The position numbers and the translations under genes were made by a program. A DNA stretch of 64,000 nt from Anastrepha obliqua (Eukaryota > Arthropoda > Insecta > Diptera > Tephritidae), in contig NC_072895.1 in NCBI RefSeq assembly GCF_027943255.1, forward strand, positions 81,222,001 to 81,286,000, in the 5' to 3' direction. Shown one piece after another: positions 35,807-46,549 of the stretch; within the stretch, counting starts at the first letter, position 1, and the number at the start of each line of letters is the position of its first letter. Below the pieces are notes generated by a model that saw nothing but the letters and a program-made list of their open reading frames with translations, made no database searches and was not told the origin of the DNA.

Positions 35807-36099
35807 CGTGAACGTGTTAAAGTATATACATATATAATATTACATATGTATGTATGTGTATAGATATACATATGCACATACAAAAATAAAAAATGGAGGA
35901 ATTTATAATTTCCAAACTTTCTAAAAATGAGATGTACTTTTGTTTTTTTAAATAACAATTATTTTGTTGGTAAGCCATTCTTCAGAAGGTTATAATTCTC
36001 CACTAGACTAGTGATGCTAAATAATCTAATTTTATCATAACTTTGTAAACTCCTATGTTAAAATGATTTTGGGCAATAAATGAAATGAAATAAAAAGTG

Positions 36100-39080
36100 A
36101 TGCTATGTTGCTTAACGTTGGGTATTTACGAAATACCTTTTGAACTCATCCATACATACATATGTATGTAATACGTATGTATATATCATACTAACTTATA
36201 TTCTGCAGTGGCAAGTTACACGAAGGCAAATAAATATGGTAAAATTAAATGTTCTTTCATCTTCTTTTTCTTTATAAAGCAAAAATTTAATATTTTGTAA
36301 AAAAATAAAATGCAAATGAAAAGCAAAATTGTGTAATTCACTTCTTGTACGCCGACACCTTCGACAACTGCATACATTACCCTATTGAAATTACCTACTA
36401 TTGCACTTGCACAACCCATAATACAAGCCGTCCCAGCTAACCAACCAGCCAACGGCTTGAAGCATGGTCATAAGACGGCGGCTGGCAATAACACGAATAA
36501 CAAAACATACAACGACAAATAGTCACAGCAGCACGGTAGTTTAGTAGCAACAACCGAACAATAAAAGCCCAACTTACATTTCTAGAAAAACCACTTTTTC
36601 ATAGAAATTGTTTTTTAGGTCGCCTTGGACTCATTTTTCGTTTTTTCTTCTACACCACGCTCACTTCTTTTCTTGCTTAATGCTTCTTCGCTTCGCAATT
36701 GTCTGGCTGCGGCTCCGGCTACGCTGCTCTTTCTCTCTCTCAATTTCTTGCCTTTTGCTTTTTCTTCAGCAAATCCACTGTCGATCAGCGGCAACGTCTT
36801 CGCTTTATTAACACAAACACGCACATTCGAAGTCAAAACGCACACACATGACAACACATATTTAACGGGTGCACTCTACTTCATTTTCCTGTTCACAAGA
36901 AAACTTCTTTCGCAATTTCCCACTGCATCATCAATATGGACGTCGCTATCACCCACTAGTTTTACGACGTTGCATAAAAAACAAATGCATTGCTCTTTCC
37001 CCCCTAAATTTTCGAACAAAATCACGGAAATAGTGTTAATTGCACAAACCTTAAAGCAATATTCTTTAAATATTCACATTTTATCTTTCCTTTGTTTCTC
37101 ACCAAATTTCATCTATGCATCTGTACATGAACATTTCGTCATGCATTTTTGCTTTCACCGCACAGCCGTTTCCTAAGCTTACCTTTTCAATATTTCTTAC
37201 TAAGCACACGCTGCTCTGCTCCTTTCTCTAATGCTAGCTGGCTTGCTTTTTCTTTCGCCTTTCACGCCGTTAGCACTGAAATGCACACCGCACAATTTCT
37301 TCTTCTTCCGTTAACTTTTCTCCAAAATTTGCTTCGGCTATCTATTTCTTTCTTTTCCTCTTTCACTTTTAACTTCTACTTATTCGTTTCCTTTTTTAAC
37401 GAAGCAAATCTTATTACTTCTTTGTAAATCTTTCTTCAGATTATTTATTACACGTTATAGTTTCACAACGAGGTTTACAAAAATTTCGCTTTTTTCCCAA
37501 CTTTTCAATGCAACCGATCAAAAACAATATTCGACTCCGTCACCGACTGCCTTCTAATCATTTCAGTTTCAGCGAGAAAAACAAAATGAAAGTCAATCTT
37601 CTTTCCTTTCGATTTTTGTTTTACAACGCATTCACACTGAGAACAGTTTGACAGAGATGCATTTCTGTGCAACACATCTTTAACAAGTTTTTTACATGCA
37701 CATTGAACTCTTAGGTTGACAATTCCTTCATATCTCCTACAGGAATACCAAAATTCAATTTAAACACACTGTCACCAAGTTGTACATACTTAATGTCAAT
37801 TATCTCTAAAACAGTCTTATAGGTGTGAACTCAAACTGAGCCAGGCTCTTGTTAAATTTGAGTTATTGATTATTTATAATTATTCTTACAAATAAATCAA
37901 AATAAAAATTCAAAAACACTTAACCAATTTAGAATAAACGATATGTTCTTCTCGTTCGAACGTAGAATAAAGGTCTTTCAATCCTACTTTTAGTAGAAAT
38001 AAATGACTGTTTAAAGAAGCTTTATTTTTATGCACAAGGATTTGGTCACATATTATACATAATATTTATTATATACCATATGTATGTGTAAAAATCAATA
38101 TCATGAGATAATAAATTAAAAAGACTCTAATGTCTTTCTCTGCAGAACTAATACTTAATCGACAATCATTGTTTGTTCCATAAAATTACAATTTTAACTC
38201 ATTTGCAATTAAAAAATATACCTTTTCTTGTTAAATTAATTATATTAACATATTTAGCCGATAATGTATTCTCTTTTTTCGCTCACTTTTATTTGTTTAA
38301 TTAATTGATCTGCTAAGAAACACTAAAAATATTAATATAAACAACTAAATTTATGAACGCACTTCGAGAAATATTTGGTTGCTTCCTGCCTTCACTTAAA
38401 TTTACGCACGTAAATCGGTGCTTAAACTTACGCTATTTATGTACGAACTTGTAAATTTACGAGGTTTTATGGTTAACTAAGCATTTACATGTTTAGATGA
38501 ATACCACTACTATCTATTATATGGCGTAAACGCATGACACCTTCAACCGGACCTCACGCCGCTTAAAACATAAGAACATAAGAGTTCCACAAACGAATAT
38601 TAAGTTGAAGTTAATTAAAAAATATGGCAGCACCGCAACAAAATGCCTTTGGGCCAAAATACGAAATCGTAGAAGATTGTGTTTGCGTTTTTTTAGTCAA
38701 AAATACCGAGCTAAAATGAATATAAATGCATTTTCTAATTCGGGTTGGAGAAACGCAAAATTTTGATTTAGACTTAAGTTCGACTTACATATGCATTGTA
38801 ATACAGGGCCCGAATTCCTCAACTATTTTTTGTTTTCACATTTGGTAAACCCTAACACCAATATATAAATTGAGTTCTAACAAGAAGATGAAAAGTTCAT
38901 GAAAATCTCAAATTTTTGCAAACTATCAAATTTGAAACTCTTAGTAATACCATTGCTGCGTTTGTAATAATTTCTCAAAATATAAGCAAATACATGTAAC
39001 ATAAGTCAGTTGCTTTTTCATCAACTGTCCCCACTTCTCATAAACTCGTAACTTATCAAACAACAATGATTAACAGCTGA
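36100..39080. other. Intergenic DNA including a pyrimidine-rich block
   Basis: No gene could be supported. At 36600-37560 the plus strand is strongly pyrimidine-rich (TTCTTCTT, TCTCTCTC, TTTCTTTCGCC), which leaves long open frames on both strands without ATG starts or recognisable domains. It may be untranslated exon sequence of an unseen transcript. The rest is plain AT-rich DNA. Confidence 0.35.
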
Positions 39081-39088
39081 TTTTTGTT

Positions 39089-41194
39089 ATGAATTTGCGT
39101 ACATATGTATATCCCGTTTTGTTATTTGCACGTGAATTCATTCGTGAATTTAAAATGCTTTTATTACGGCGATCAACAAAATATACAGTAAACGATTATA
39201 TTAAGAAATATATTCGCTTTTGTGGGCAGCAAACTCTCAACTCTTCTCCGGATGAAAATGTACATAATAAATATCAATCGGAATGGAAACTTGCTCAAGA
39301 AAGATATGCAAAGCACCCGCTCATTGTATACAGTACCAAATTGGAAGAACAAGTGGAATTCATGAATTATCGTCGACTTCGAACATATAAATTTAAGGAA
39401 GCATTGAAGGAAAGGCGAAAGTGGCACCAACTCCAAAAACAGCCATTAATTTCTGAACCAGAGGTTAGTTTTGATATTGAGACTGATACAAGTAATTTTC
39501 CAGTGGATTGGATGGAAGATTATGAATTCTATGAAGGTAATCGAGATGGAAACCATTCCACTTATGGTACTGCGGATCCAAGATTGTCACCTTCAAATGT
39601 TCCTTGTAGTGGGTGTGGGGCACACTTGCATTGTACACACACTAATTTGCCAGGTTATTAACACATCAGCGCCATTATATTTATTTGTTGGTATATTAAA
39701 CTTTAAGGCTTCATTTCAGGCTTCATTCCTGTCGAGATATTTAAAGGTCGTTCGAAAAAAGAACTGCAGTCTATAATATGTCAACGCTGTCATTTCCTAA
39801 AGAATTATAATATTGCTTTGGATGTGGAAATAAGTGCTGATTCATACGTTGAAACCATATCTCGCATAAAAGATGAATATGCCCTCGCCATAGTAATCGT
39901 AGACCTGTTGGATTTCCCTTGTTCTATTTGGCCCGGTTTACACGACGTTCTTGGGCATAAACGGCCTGTATTTGTAGTCGGAAATAAAGTGGATTTGCTG
40001 CCTCGAGACCACAATAATTACTTGGATCATGTTAAAAGCTGCCTAAAAGATCAAATGGTGCAGTGCCAATTTGATTCACTCAACATAAAACATATCAGTT
40101 TAATTTCTGCTAAAACAGGATATGGGATAGAAGAACTTATAACTCAACTGCACAAAATATGGGCCTACAAAGGAAATGTTTATTTGGTCGGCTGTACTAA
40201 TGTGGGGAAAAGCTCGCTCTTCAATATACTTTTAAATTCTGACTACTGTCGTCCAGAAGCATCGAATCTTGTACGCAGGGCGACTACTTGCCCATGGCCA
40301 GGTACAACTCTTCAAATGCTTAAGTTTCCTATTTATAGGCCTTCAGAAATACGAGTATATCAACGCTTTCGTCGCTTAACCTCCGAACGAGCAAAGAAAG
40401 ACGCTAAAAATTCACTACGCCGCCAGCAAGCACAGAAAACTGGGGACTTTAAAGCTGCTCGACTTGAAGGAGCTGTTGGTAGGACTTTCGTAGATAATGT
40501 CGACACGGCGGATGCATTTGCTATGAGTTCCGGAACACAGCCAATTTCCACATTGAATGAAAAAGACCAATTATATCGCCAAGCTAAATGGTGTTATGAT
40601 ACTCCTGGTGTTATGCATCCACAGCAGTTTACAGAATTACTTACGTCAGAAGAGTTGCAAAAATTGACGCCTAATGATATGATTGTACCAAGAGCTGTTC
40701 AACTCAAACCTGGTATGAGTATTTTTTTGGCTGGACTGGCTCGTTTAGATTTCATAGATTGTAAATATGTTGATATTGACTGGGTAAAAGTGATTGTATT
40801 CAGTTCTTTGCAACTTCCTCTTGTTGTCTCTCACACGGCAAATGCTGCTCAAGCATATAAAGAATATTTCAACACTGAAATTCTGGGTTTACCTCATGGT
40901 GATGAGACACGTTTAGCTCGATGGCCAGGATTGCAGTGCTCTGACAAAACTATTGAACTGGTAGGCAAATACCAGGACGCGATAAGTTCTGAAATAGTAC
41001 TTTCTTCAGCAGGATGGGTCGGTCTTGGATTACCATATGCTAGTGAATGTAGATTCCAAGCGTGGACACCATTCGCTCGTGGTATTTATGTTCGTTCCCC
41101 ACCGCTGGTGCCGTACGCGGAACGCTTATTGGGTAAGCGAATACGAAACTCTTTGGCATATAATTTGGGAAAGCCCTTTATTTTTAAAAAATAA
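39089..41194 (+). CDS. NOA1: NOA1-like circularly permuted mitochondrial GTPase (CG10914 orthologue)
   Basis: Exons are 39089-39653 and 39720-41194. The 66-bp intron splits a Gly codon, and the product is 679 aa. The N-terminus is basic and hydrophobic, as for mitochondrial import; an internal ATG at 39155 (MLLLRRSTKY) is an alternative start. A zinc-binding pair of CxxC motifs (CSGC at 173, CQRC at 209) precedes a GTPase domain with motifs in permuted order: NKVD (277), SAKTG (318), GCTNVGKSS (346), then DTPG (482). This is the YqeH/NOA1 arrangement. In animals NOA1 is a mitochondrial GTPase needed for small-subunit ribosome assembly and respiration. A long charged insert with KKDAKNSLRRQQ lies between the P-loop and DTPG. 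The frame is intact. Confidence 0.93.
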
Positions 41195-42439
41195 TCGGAT
41201 CTTATTAAAGTAAATATAAATAAGCCACCGTAGTTTGATTACAGAATTGGTGGTAAGGGATATACGACGTATATACCGAAATGCTATTATATATATATAC
41301 CGAAAATGCTATATACATATGTACATAAGTATGTATTTTAGTTTTTGTACATTCTGACTCCACAAAATACATAAACATGGGCAGAGTCAAAAAAGATAGA
41401 TTACATAAACTGAGACTATAAAGATCCAAACAATTTTAGTTCTGCGTATTTATGTATGTTGTAAAAATCATATTAAAAAATTGTTATTGTAATAAAGAGT
41501 TCCATATGTTAATATGTACACTTAAGCAGAGTGTATCAAACAAAGTGAAATAACTAGTTTACGTACGCTTATTGGACAAGATGAAAATAAACAATTTGCC
41601 TATTTCTTTACATTAAACAGTCTATATTAGTACTATAAGACAGAGGCAAACAACGGAAAGTACTATATCGAGACCTTAGTCGCCATTACTCCGTTTAGTA
41701 ATGCTGTGCATTCCACTTTTTGTAAATTTACGCCATGTCCCTTGGTAAGGATACTCTTTGCATGTGTACGAAAATCCTTTTAGTGACAGTGATTTTATTT
41801 GTTGTCCATATCTGCCGAGAATTTTTAAGAGAGCACGTTTATTCCTAGGGGCAGTACCTTCATCATGTAATTTCTTCAAACCTGAGGCGCCTATGGTGAC
41901 GAAGTTAGTGGTGATGCGCAGACCCAAATTGAGTAAATCTACCACAAATAAGTTCTATCGAATCCATCCCAAGAAGTATGCATTTCCTCTTGTACATATG
42001 TACATATATTAAAACGAAATCCAACAATTACTAAAACGAAACTGATTTAGAGATAATTTTAATTATTTTCATATTTATAGACACTTACATTTGAGCTAAT
42101 CTCGAGCTTTAGCAAAAATGGTATATGCATCACAAAGGGTTAATTTGCTTGTATACAAATTTTTGACAAAACAGTCAGATGTGAGAGTTCGACTGGGTTG
42201 TCAATAATACAATATATATATGTTTTATAAGAAATAAATTACCTGCTTCCACTTGACTCATTTTGTATTATTAAATATAATGTTAATCACTTAATCGAAA
42301 ACTTTCAACGCGTTTTAAATGGCAACGGTAAATGGAAAACACGAAAATGCAAAACAAAATGAAAGTAAAAATTACCGTTTTTCGAAGATGCAGGGATGCA
42401 TTCTCAGTAGGTACGATAGGAGAAATTCGAGTAGGATGA

Positions 42440-42610
42440 AAATTTAGTGTTTTTGTGTAAAACTCCTTTCTGCGTAGGCGGCCTTCGAAGGCGCTTAAAA
42501 AAATAAATAAATAAAATAGGCGGATACTAGACCGTCTATGCTGTCCACAGTATTTTTGCGTAAAACTTTCTTCTGCGTAGGCGGCCTTCGGCCGCACTTC
42601 AAAAAAATCA
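42440..42610. repeat. Duplicated GCGGCCTTCG repeat units
   Basis: Two units, TTTGTGTAAAACTCCTTTCTGCGTAGGCGGCCTTCG at about 42452 and TTTTTGCGTAAAACTTTCTTCTGCGTAGGCGGCCTTCG at about 42553, about 100 bp apart. The second is followed by GCCGCACTTCAAAAAAA. The same unit occurs inverted at 56400-56540. Confidence 0.75.
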
Positions 42611-42739
42611 CCCTTAATAGTGCAACACCGTTTCCGCTGCACATAGGAGTTTTACGTGAAGCGGAACTGTATTTCGAAAATCATATCGATATTGTATTTA
42701 TATATATTTATGAACTCAATAAATACACCTTAGAGGTTG

Positions 42740-42895
42740 TAAACCCCCATTCCCTCATTATTCTAACAGAAAAGAGTGTGTGGAAATTATGTTCCTATGT
42801 TGCTTCGTTTTCAATCGCATTCTATTATTTTTTTTTATTTTTTGCTTCTGGCAGCACTCCATTCAGCCATGCTTTTCAGTTATTGTAAATTTAGC
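42740..42895 (+). repeat. Dispersed repeat, second copy at window end
   Basis: AGGTTGTAAAC ... TTATGTTCCTATGTTG ... GCTTCTGGCAGCACTC ... TGCTTTTCAGTTATTGT matches the inverse of 63845-64000 along about 150 bp with moderate divergence. Nature unknown. Confidence 0.65.
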
Positions 42896-44454
42896 TGGCG
42901 CGTCAAGTGTTTGGAAGTTATAAAAGTAATTTAAATTGTTAATTTATGGTATATATCAATAAAAAGAGTTAAAAACGTGTGTGTATGTTAATATAGTTTC
43001 AATATTTATTAAAATAAATATGATAAGTGCACTTATTCTATCAAAATTTGGTGAAGGTAAAAGACAAATTTTATCAACAAATAACTTAAAAACTATTATT
43101 AACTGAATAGTGTTGGTGCTAGTTTTAGCAAAATAAGGACGAAATGAACATCTCCTGTGAATTTCTTTGAAAAATTTGTAATATTTCTCTCAAAACAAGT
43201 GAGGTGGTAGTGCATGGAGTCGACAACGGTTGTTGAATGCAAGAATGATAGATTTTCTAAAAATTACCTTTTTATTCACTCGGGCAAATGTAATACTTCT
43301 GCTACTATATATAGCACGAAATATGCTATCTCTGAAACTGGCCACACATCAATTGTACTCGGGGTGAGTTTTTGTGCACGGTAAGGGACTGCGGTAAGGG
43401 ATTCCGTGCGGTGTTCACTGTTTTCAGCATAATGCATAATGCATAGTGAACGACGTAAACGCAATCCCCTGTCAGCTGATACGACTGCGTTCTTTTAATT
43501 ACATATTTACACAATAAATCGGTTTGTGTGTGTATGTGTTTGGTTGTTTCCACACAATGTTGCCATTGATATTTTTGCTTTTGCTTACACACTTTGTCAC
43601 GCATCCGCCTTAACAGTTACAATTTTTCATCGTTTAATAAACCAAAGTTAAAAACCAACAAATCCAAATAGTTCATTTATCTATAATTAACATTATTCAA
43701 CAATGTTTTTAAGTTATTTTAATACAAGTTATAATTTTTCTAAGTTTATTTTGTAAATGATTTCGAAATTTACTGCTTGGCAACACTGTGTGGTGAGAGA
43801 GCACTCAGCTTACAGGGTTTCACGGGATTTCTCAAATATCGTGAAATAAAATCACTTACGATCAGCCGTTTCCAATGAATCCCGGTGTATTGTTCACACA
43901 AAGTTTTCATTCAAGAATTTTTCCAATTATTTTAAAATTAGACTGTGAATCAATTGGCTTTACCTCGGGTCTACCCAAGGTAATGCTCTGAATACAATTT
44001 AAGGTATATATTACCTGTCAAACAAGAGAAAGGCGACTAGACAGTTATAAAGGCAATTCACATTTAAGCAACCGCCGTTCGCTCGTTTCGTAAAAATTAC
44101 TTGCTCTGACTTCCAAGCGTAGATTATAATATTTTAATAACACTTACCAAAATCTTCAAATTAAAATAGAATAACGCTGCCGAAATGGTCAGTTATGCCA
44201 AATCATTTGCCAAATTTACTGTCTTTAAAAAACTCTAGACAGTGAAAGAATTGTGAATGTCTAGTAAAAAGTGTGAATGCTGACATTGATTTTATAAAAC
44301 TGTCCCGTGTAAGCCCCAAGTTATACTTGGAAAGAAATTGACGGTTTACTAAAAACGTAAAATCATTCTACGGCGCTATCGAATACAAATATGTTTTCCA
44401 ACTTGTTTGCCTTGTGATTAATTATTTTTAAAGGACTGATATTTTTTTAAGTTA

Positions 44455-46100
44455 AAATAAGTTCACATATGCATTAATCGCCTATAAATCCACCAAATTA
44501 ATCTACCCGTTCACATATGGCAGATCACCTGCAAACTTGACAATAAGCTGTCAATACTGCTTTGAGAGGCTTTTCTTCATAGAAATTATTTTGGTGGAAT
44601 ATTGTGGAGTTTTTGGTTTGTTTAAATATTAATGATATGAAGAAAAGACAAGGAGCAGGAATAGTTAATTTAACTACGCAATTGGCTGCTAGTAATAAAC
44701 AGTTGGAGGAAATCCGTATGCGACCTCTTCTCAGCGAGAATACGAAATCAATTTTTGGTGCAAATGTTCCAGTCGTTGTGCTAGGAGACTCAACGTTTCG
44801 CTTTACAGAGTTTCTAATGAAGCCTTATCTTTAAAACTCAACGGCCGGATAGAGCGGAAAGATTTTTAATTACTAACTTTCCAAGTCTAGAAGGTATTAG
44901 AGAATGCTTTCGGTCACTTGAAAGCAAGGTTTAGAAGAATTGGTAAAGGCATTGAAAATGACATGAAAAATGCAATGTCATTAATAAAATGTTGCTGTGT
45001 TTTGCACAATTTTGTAAACGAACGTAATGATAGCATTATCTACAAATGGATCCAGAGCCAAACGAACTTCGAATTCGCAAATCAACGAGAGCAACCAGAA
45101 CCGACGTACAAAACCACAACTTAAGCGTAGAACACATTAGAGAATCAATCGCTTCGTTTTTATCTTCCTTTTAAATTTCATTTATTTCACATTTTTCTTT
45201 TTAAATTCATTTTTTTATTATTAAATTAATTAAACCTACTTAAAGTACTAACAATTTATCTGTAAACTTAAAATTCGTATTCTGTAAATTTAAAATAAAA
45301 ATAATTAATTTATCACATTTTTTCAAACTATTCTTTTAAAATCTTTATTTTTTTGTTTTTGGTGTGGTTTTCATAAAATTGTATTAATTTTGAAGGTGAT
45401 CGGAACTTCCACTATCTAACATATTTTCTTTGAAGGCCTCTAAAATTTATTCGAGAGTTGCATTCTGTTCCCTCTTATTTTGCAGGGAGTCTCTACTATC
45501 TTCCTTCAATTCTTGGATTTATCGGGCAACCGTTTGGTTGGGCGCCCGAAATTCTTCCGAAAATGCATATTAAAAATTTCCGTTATCCTTTCTCCATTTT
45601 TTCGGAAGTTGTGAAGATGTTTGCATTTGAGAAGAGCTACTGTAGTATTCTTAACTTGATTAATTCCATTACGATTCCATTTACCTCCTTCTCTATATCT
45701 ATACAAAATATCTATCAAACAAATAAAATTAAAAATGCAACCATTCCATCAGTATTTTCTTATGACGTTGTCACGTTAAACAATCGTCAGTAAACTGACT
45801 TTACAGATAACCTCTTAATTACCTCATAACTAATAATATTTAATAAAAAATTTATTAGAATTATGTTTACAGACCTGTTTTCTTTGCCGGCGTCCATTTC
45901 ATTTAGTTTTTATTTTGATGTTTCTCCTCACATTCGTAATAATAATTATCAATAACTCAGAAAATACGGGGTTGTATGTGAAAAAGTATTGTTATTATCT
46001 AGGATTATTTTATAATCTCAGATTTTGGGAGAGAAACTTTGTATAGGAAATCGCGCTTTTTAAAAAAAAGTAGATCATATACTTATATGTGAACGTATTA
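44455..46100 (+). mobile_element. PIF/Harbinger family 2, copy A (transposase-bearing relic)
   Basis: Left end AAATAAGTTCACATATGC and right end the inverse of TAATACGTTCACATATAAG, each flanked by TTA (44452-44454 and 46101-46103), the classic Harbinger target. It is 1646 bp long with a broken transposase in the first half. A minus-strand frame at 45506-45718 (basic, RKNFGRPTKRLPDKSKN) may be the second, DNA-binding ORF. Shorter relatives without transposase lie at 54183, 60831 and 61469. Confidence 0.85.
44604..45124 (+). pseudogene. Harbinger transposase C-terminal part, frameshifted
   Basis: VPVVVLGDSTFRFTEFLMKPY carries the second catalytic Asp (LGDS). After a frame change, ENAFGHLKARFRRIGKGI carries the catalytic Glu (ENAFG), followed by MSLIKCCCVLHNFVNE. 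This is the HARBI1 C-terminal pattern. The N-terminal half with the first Asp is missing. Confidence 0.85.
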
Positions 46101-46549
46101 TTATGGCTAGTGTAAAAAGAGCTAGTTTCAGAATTTCGAACTCCTTATAGTACGAAAAGTAAGAGGAGTGAATACCCCTAATGTATATATTTCTTTCATG
46201 CTTCCATGCAGCTCTGCTCATGTCACTTGTCTACACCAATCCTTCTGACATTTTATTACTTCATTGGGTACACAAGGAGATAAAAATGACAACAAGGAAA
46301 ATTGAAAAAATCGGAAAATTTTAAGAGAAATTCGATGATTAGTACTATAAGTAATTAGCTGTGAATATAAATAATTGAATTGATTGGTGGTAGTCTAAAA
46401 TGGAATTTTAGTTACTCCTTTAGAAACTATCTTAAGTAGAAACTAAAAAGTGGAAAATTATGTATGTACAAATAAGTTAGAGGTACAACTGGTATGTAAG
46501 CACTATTTAATTAAAATTGTTTTTATATTTAAAGTGTTTACAAGAGGAA

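Larger units (their letters stand above)
33470..35816 (+). mobile_element. piggyBac element, TTAA-flanked, dead
   Basis: Terminal repeats start CACGTTCACGACGGCG at 33470 and are mirrored up to 35816 (one mismatch in 16). Both ends are flanked by TTAA (33466-33469 and 35817-35820), the piggyBac target. It is 2347 bp long with a single broken transposase. A 43-bp GC-rich tandem repeat sits next to the right end only. Confidence 0.94.
41200..44450. other. Intergenic, repeats and one orphan ORF
   Basis: An AATAAA at 41491-41496 could end the NOA1 transcript. A minus-strand frame at 41676-41945 (89 codons, no ATG start, containing KILGRYGQQIKSLSLKGF) looks protein-like but was not recognised. Two dispersed repeats (42440-42610 and 42740-42895) are described separately. 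The rest is AT-rich with no feature seen. Confidence 0.35.

Noticed and set aside
35800..35870. Possible CRISPR-like array from the 43-bp repeats
   Set aside because: Only three units, no distinct spacers, eukaryotic context, and the units lie inside a piggyBac end.
36625..37176. 183-codon plus-strand open frame
   Set aside because: It starts at TTG, not ATG, is composed of biased Ser/Phe/Leu-rich sequence from a pyrimidine-rich tract, and has no domain or splice support.
45458..45793. 111-codon plus ORF in Harbinger copy A
   Set aside because: The opposite strand (45506-45718) looks more like the basic DNA-binding ORF expected in Harbinger; the plus frame is probably its shadow.
46517..46549. 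Upstream extension of naus
   Set aside because: It begins at TTG and reads FLYLKCLQEE, which does not look like the family start; ATG 46550 is preferred.
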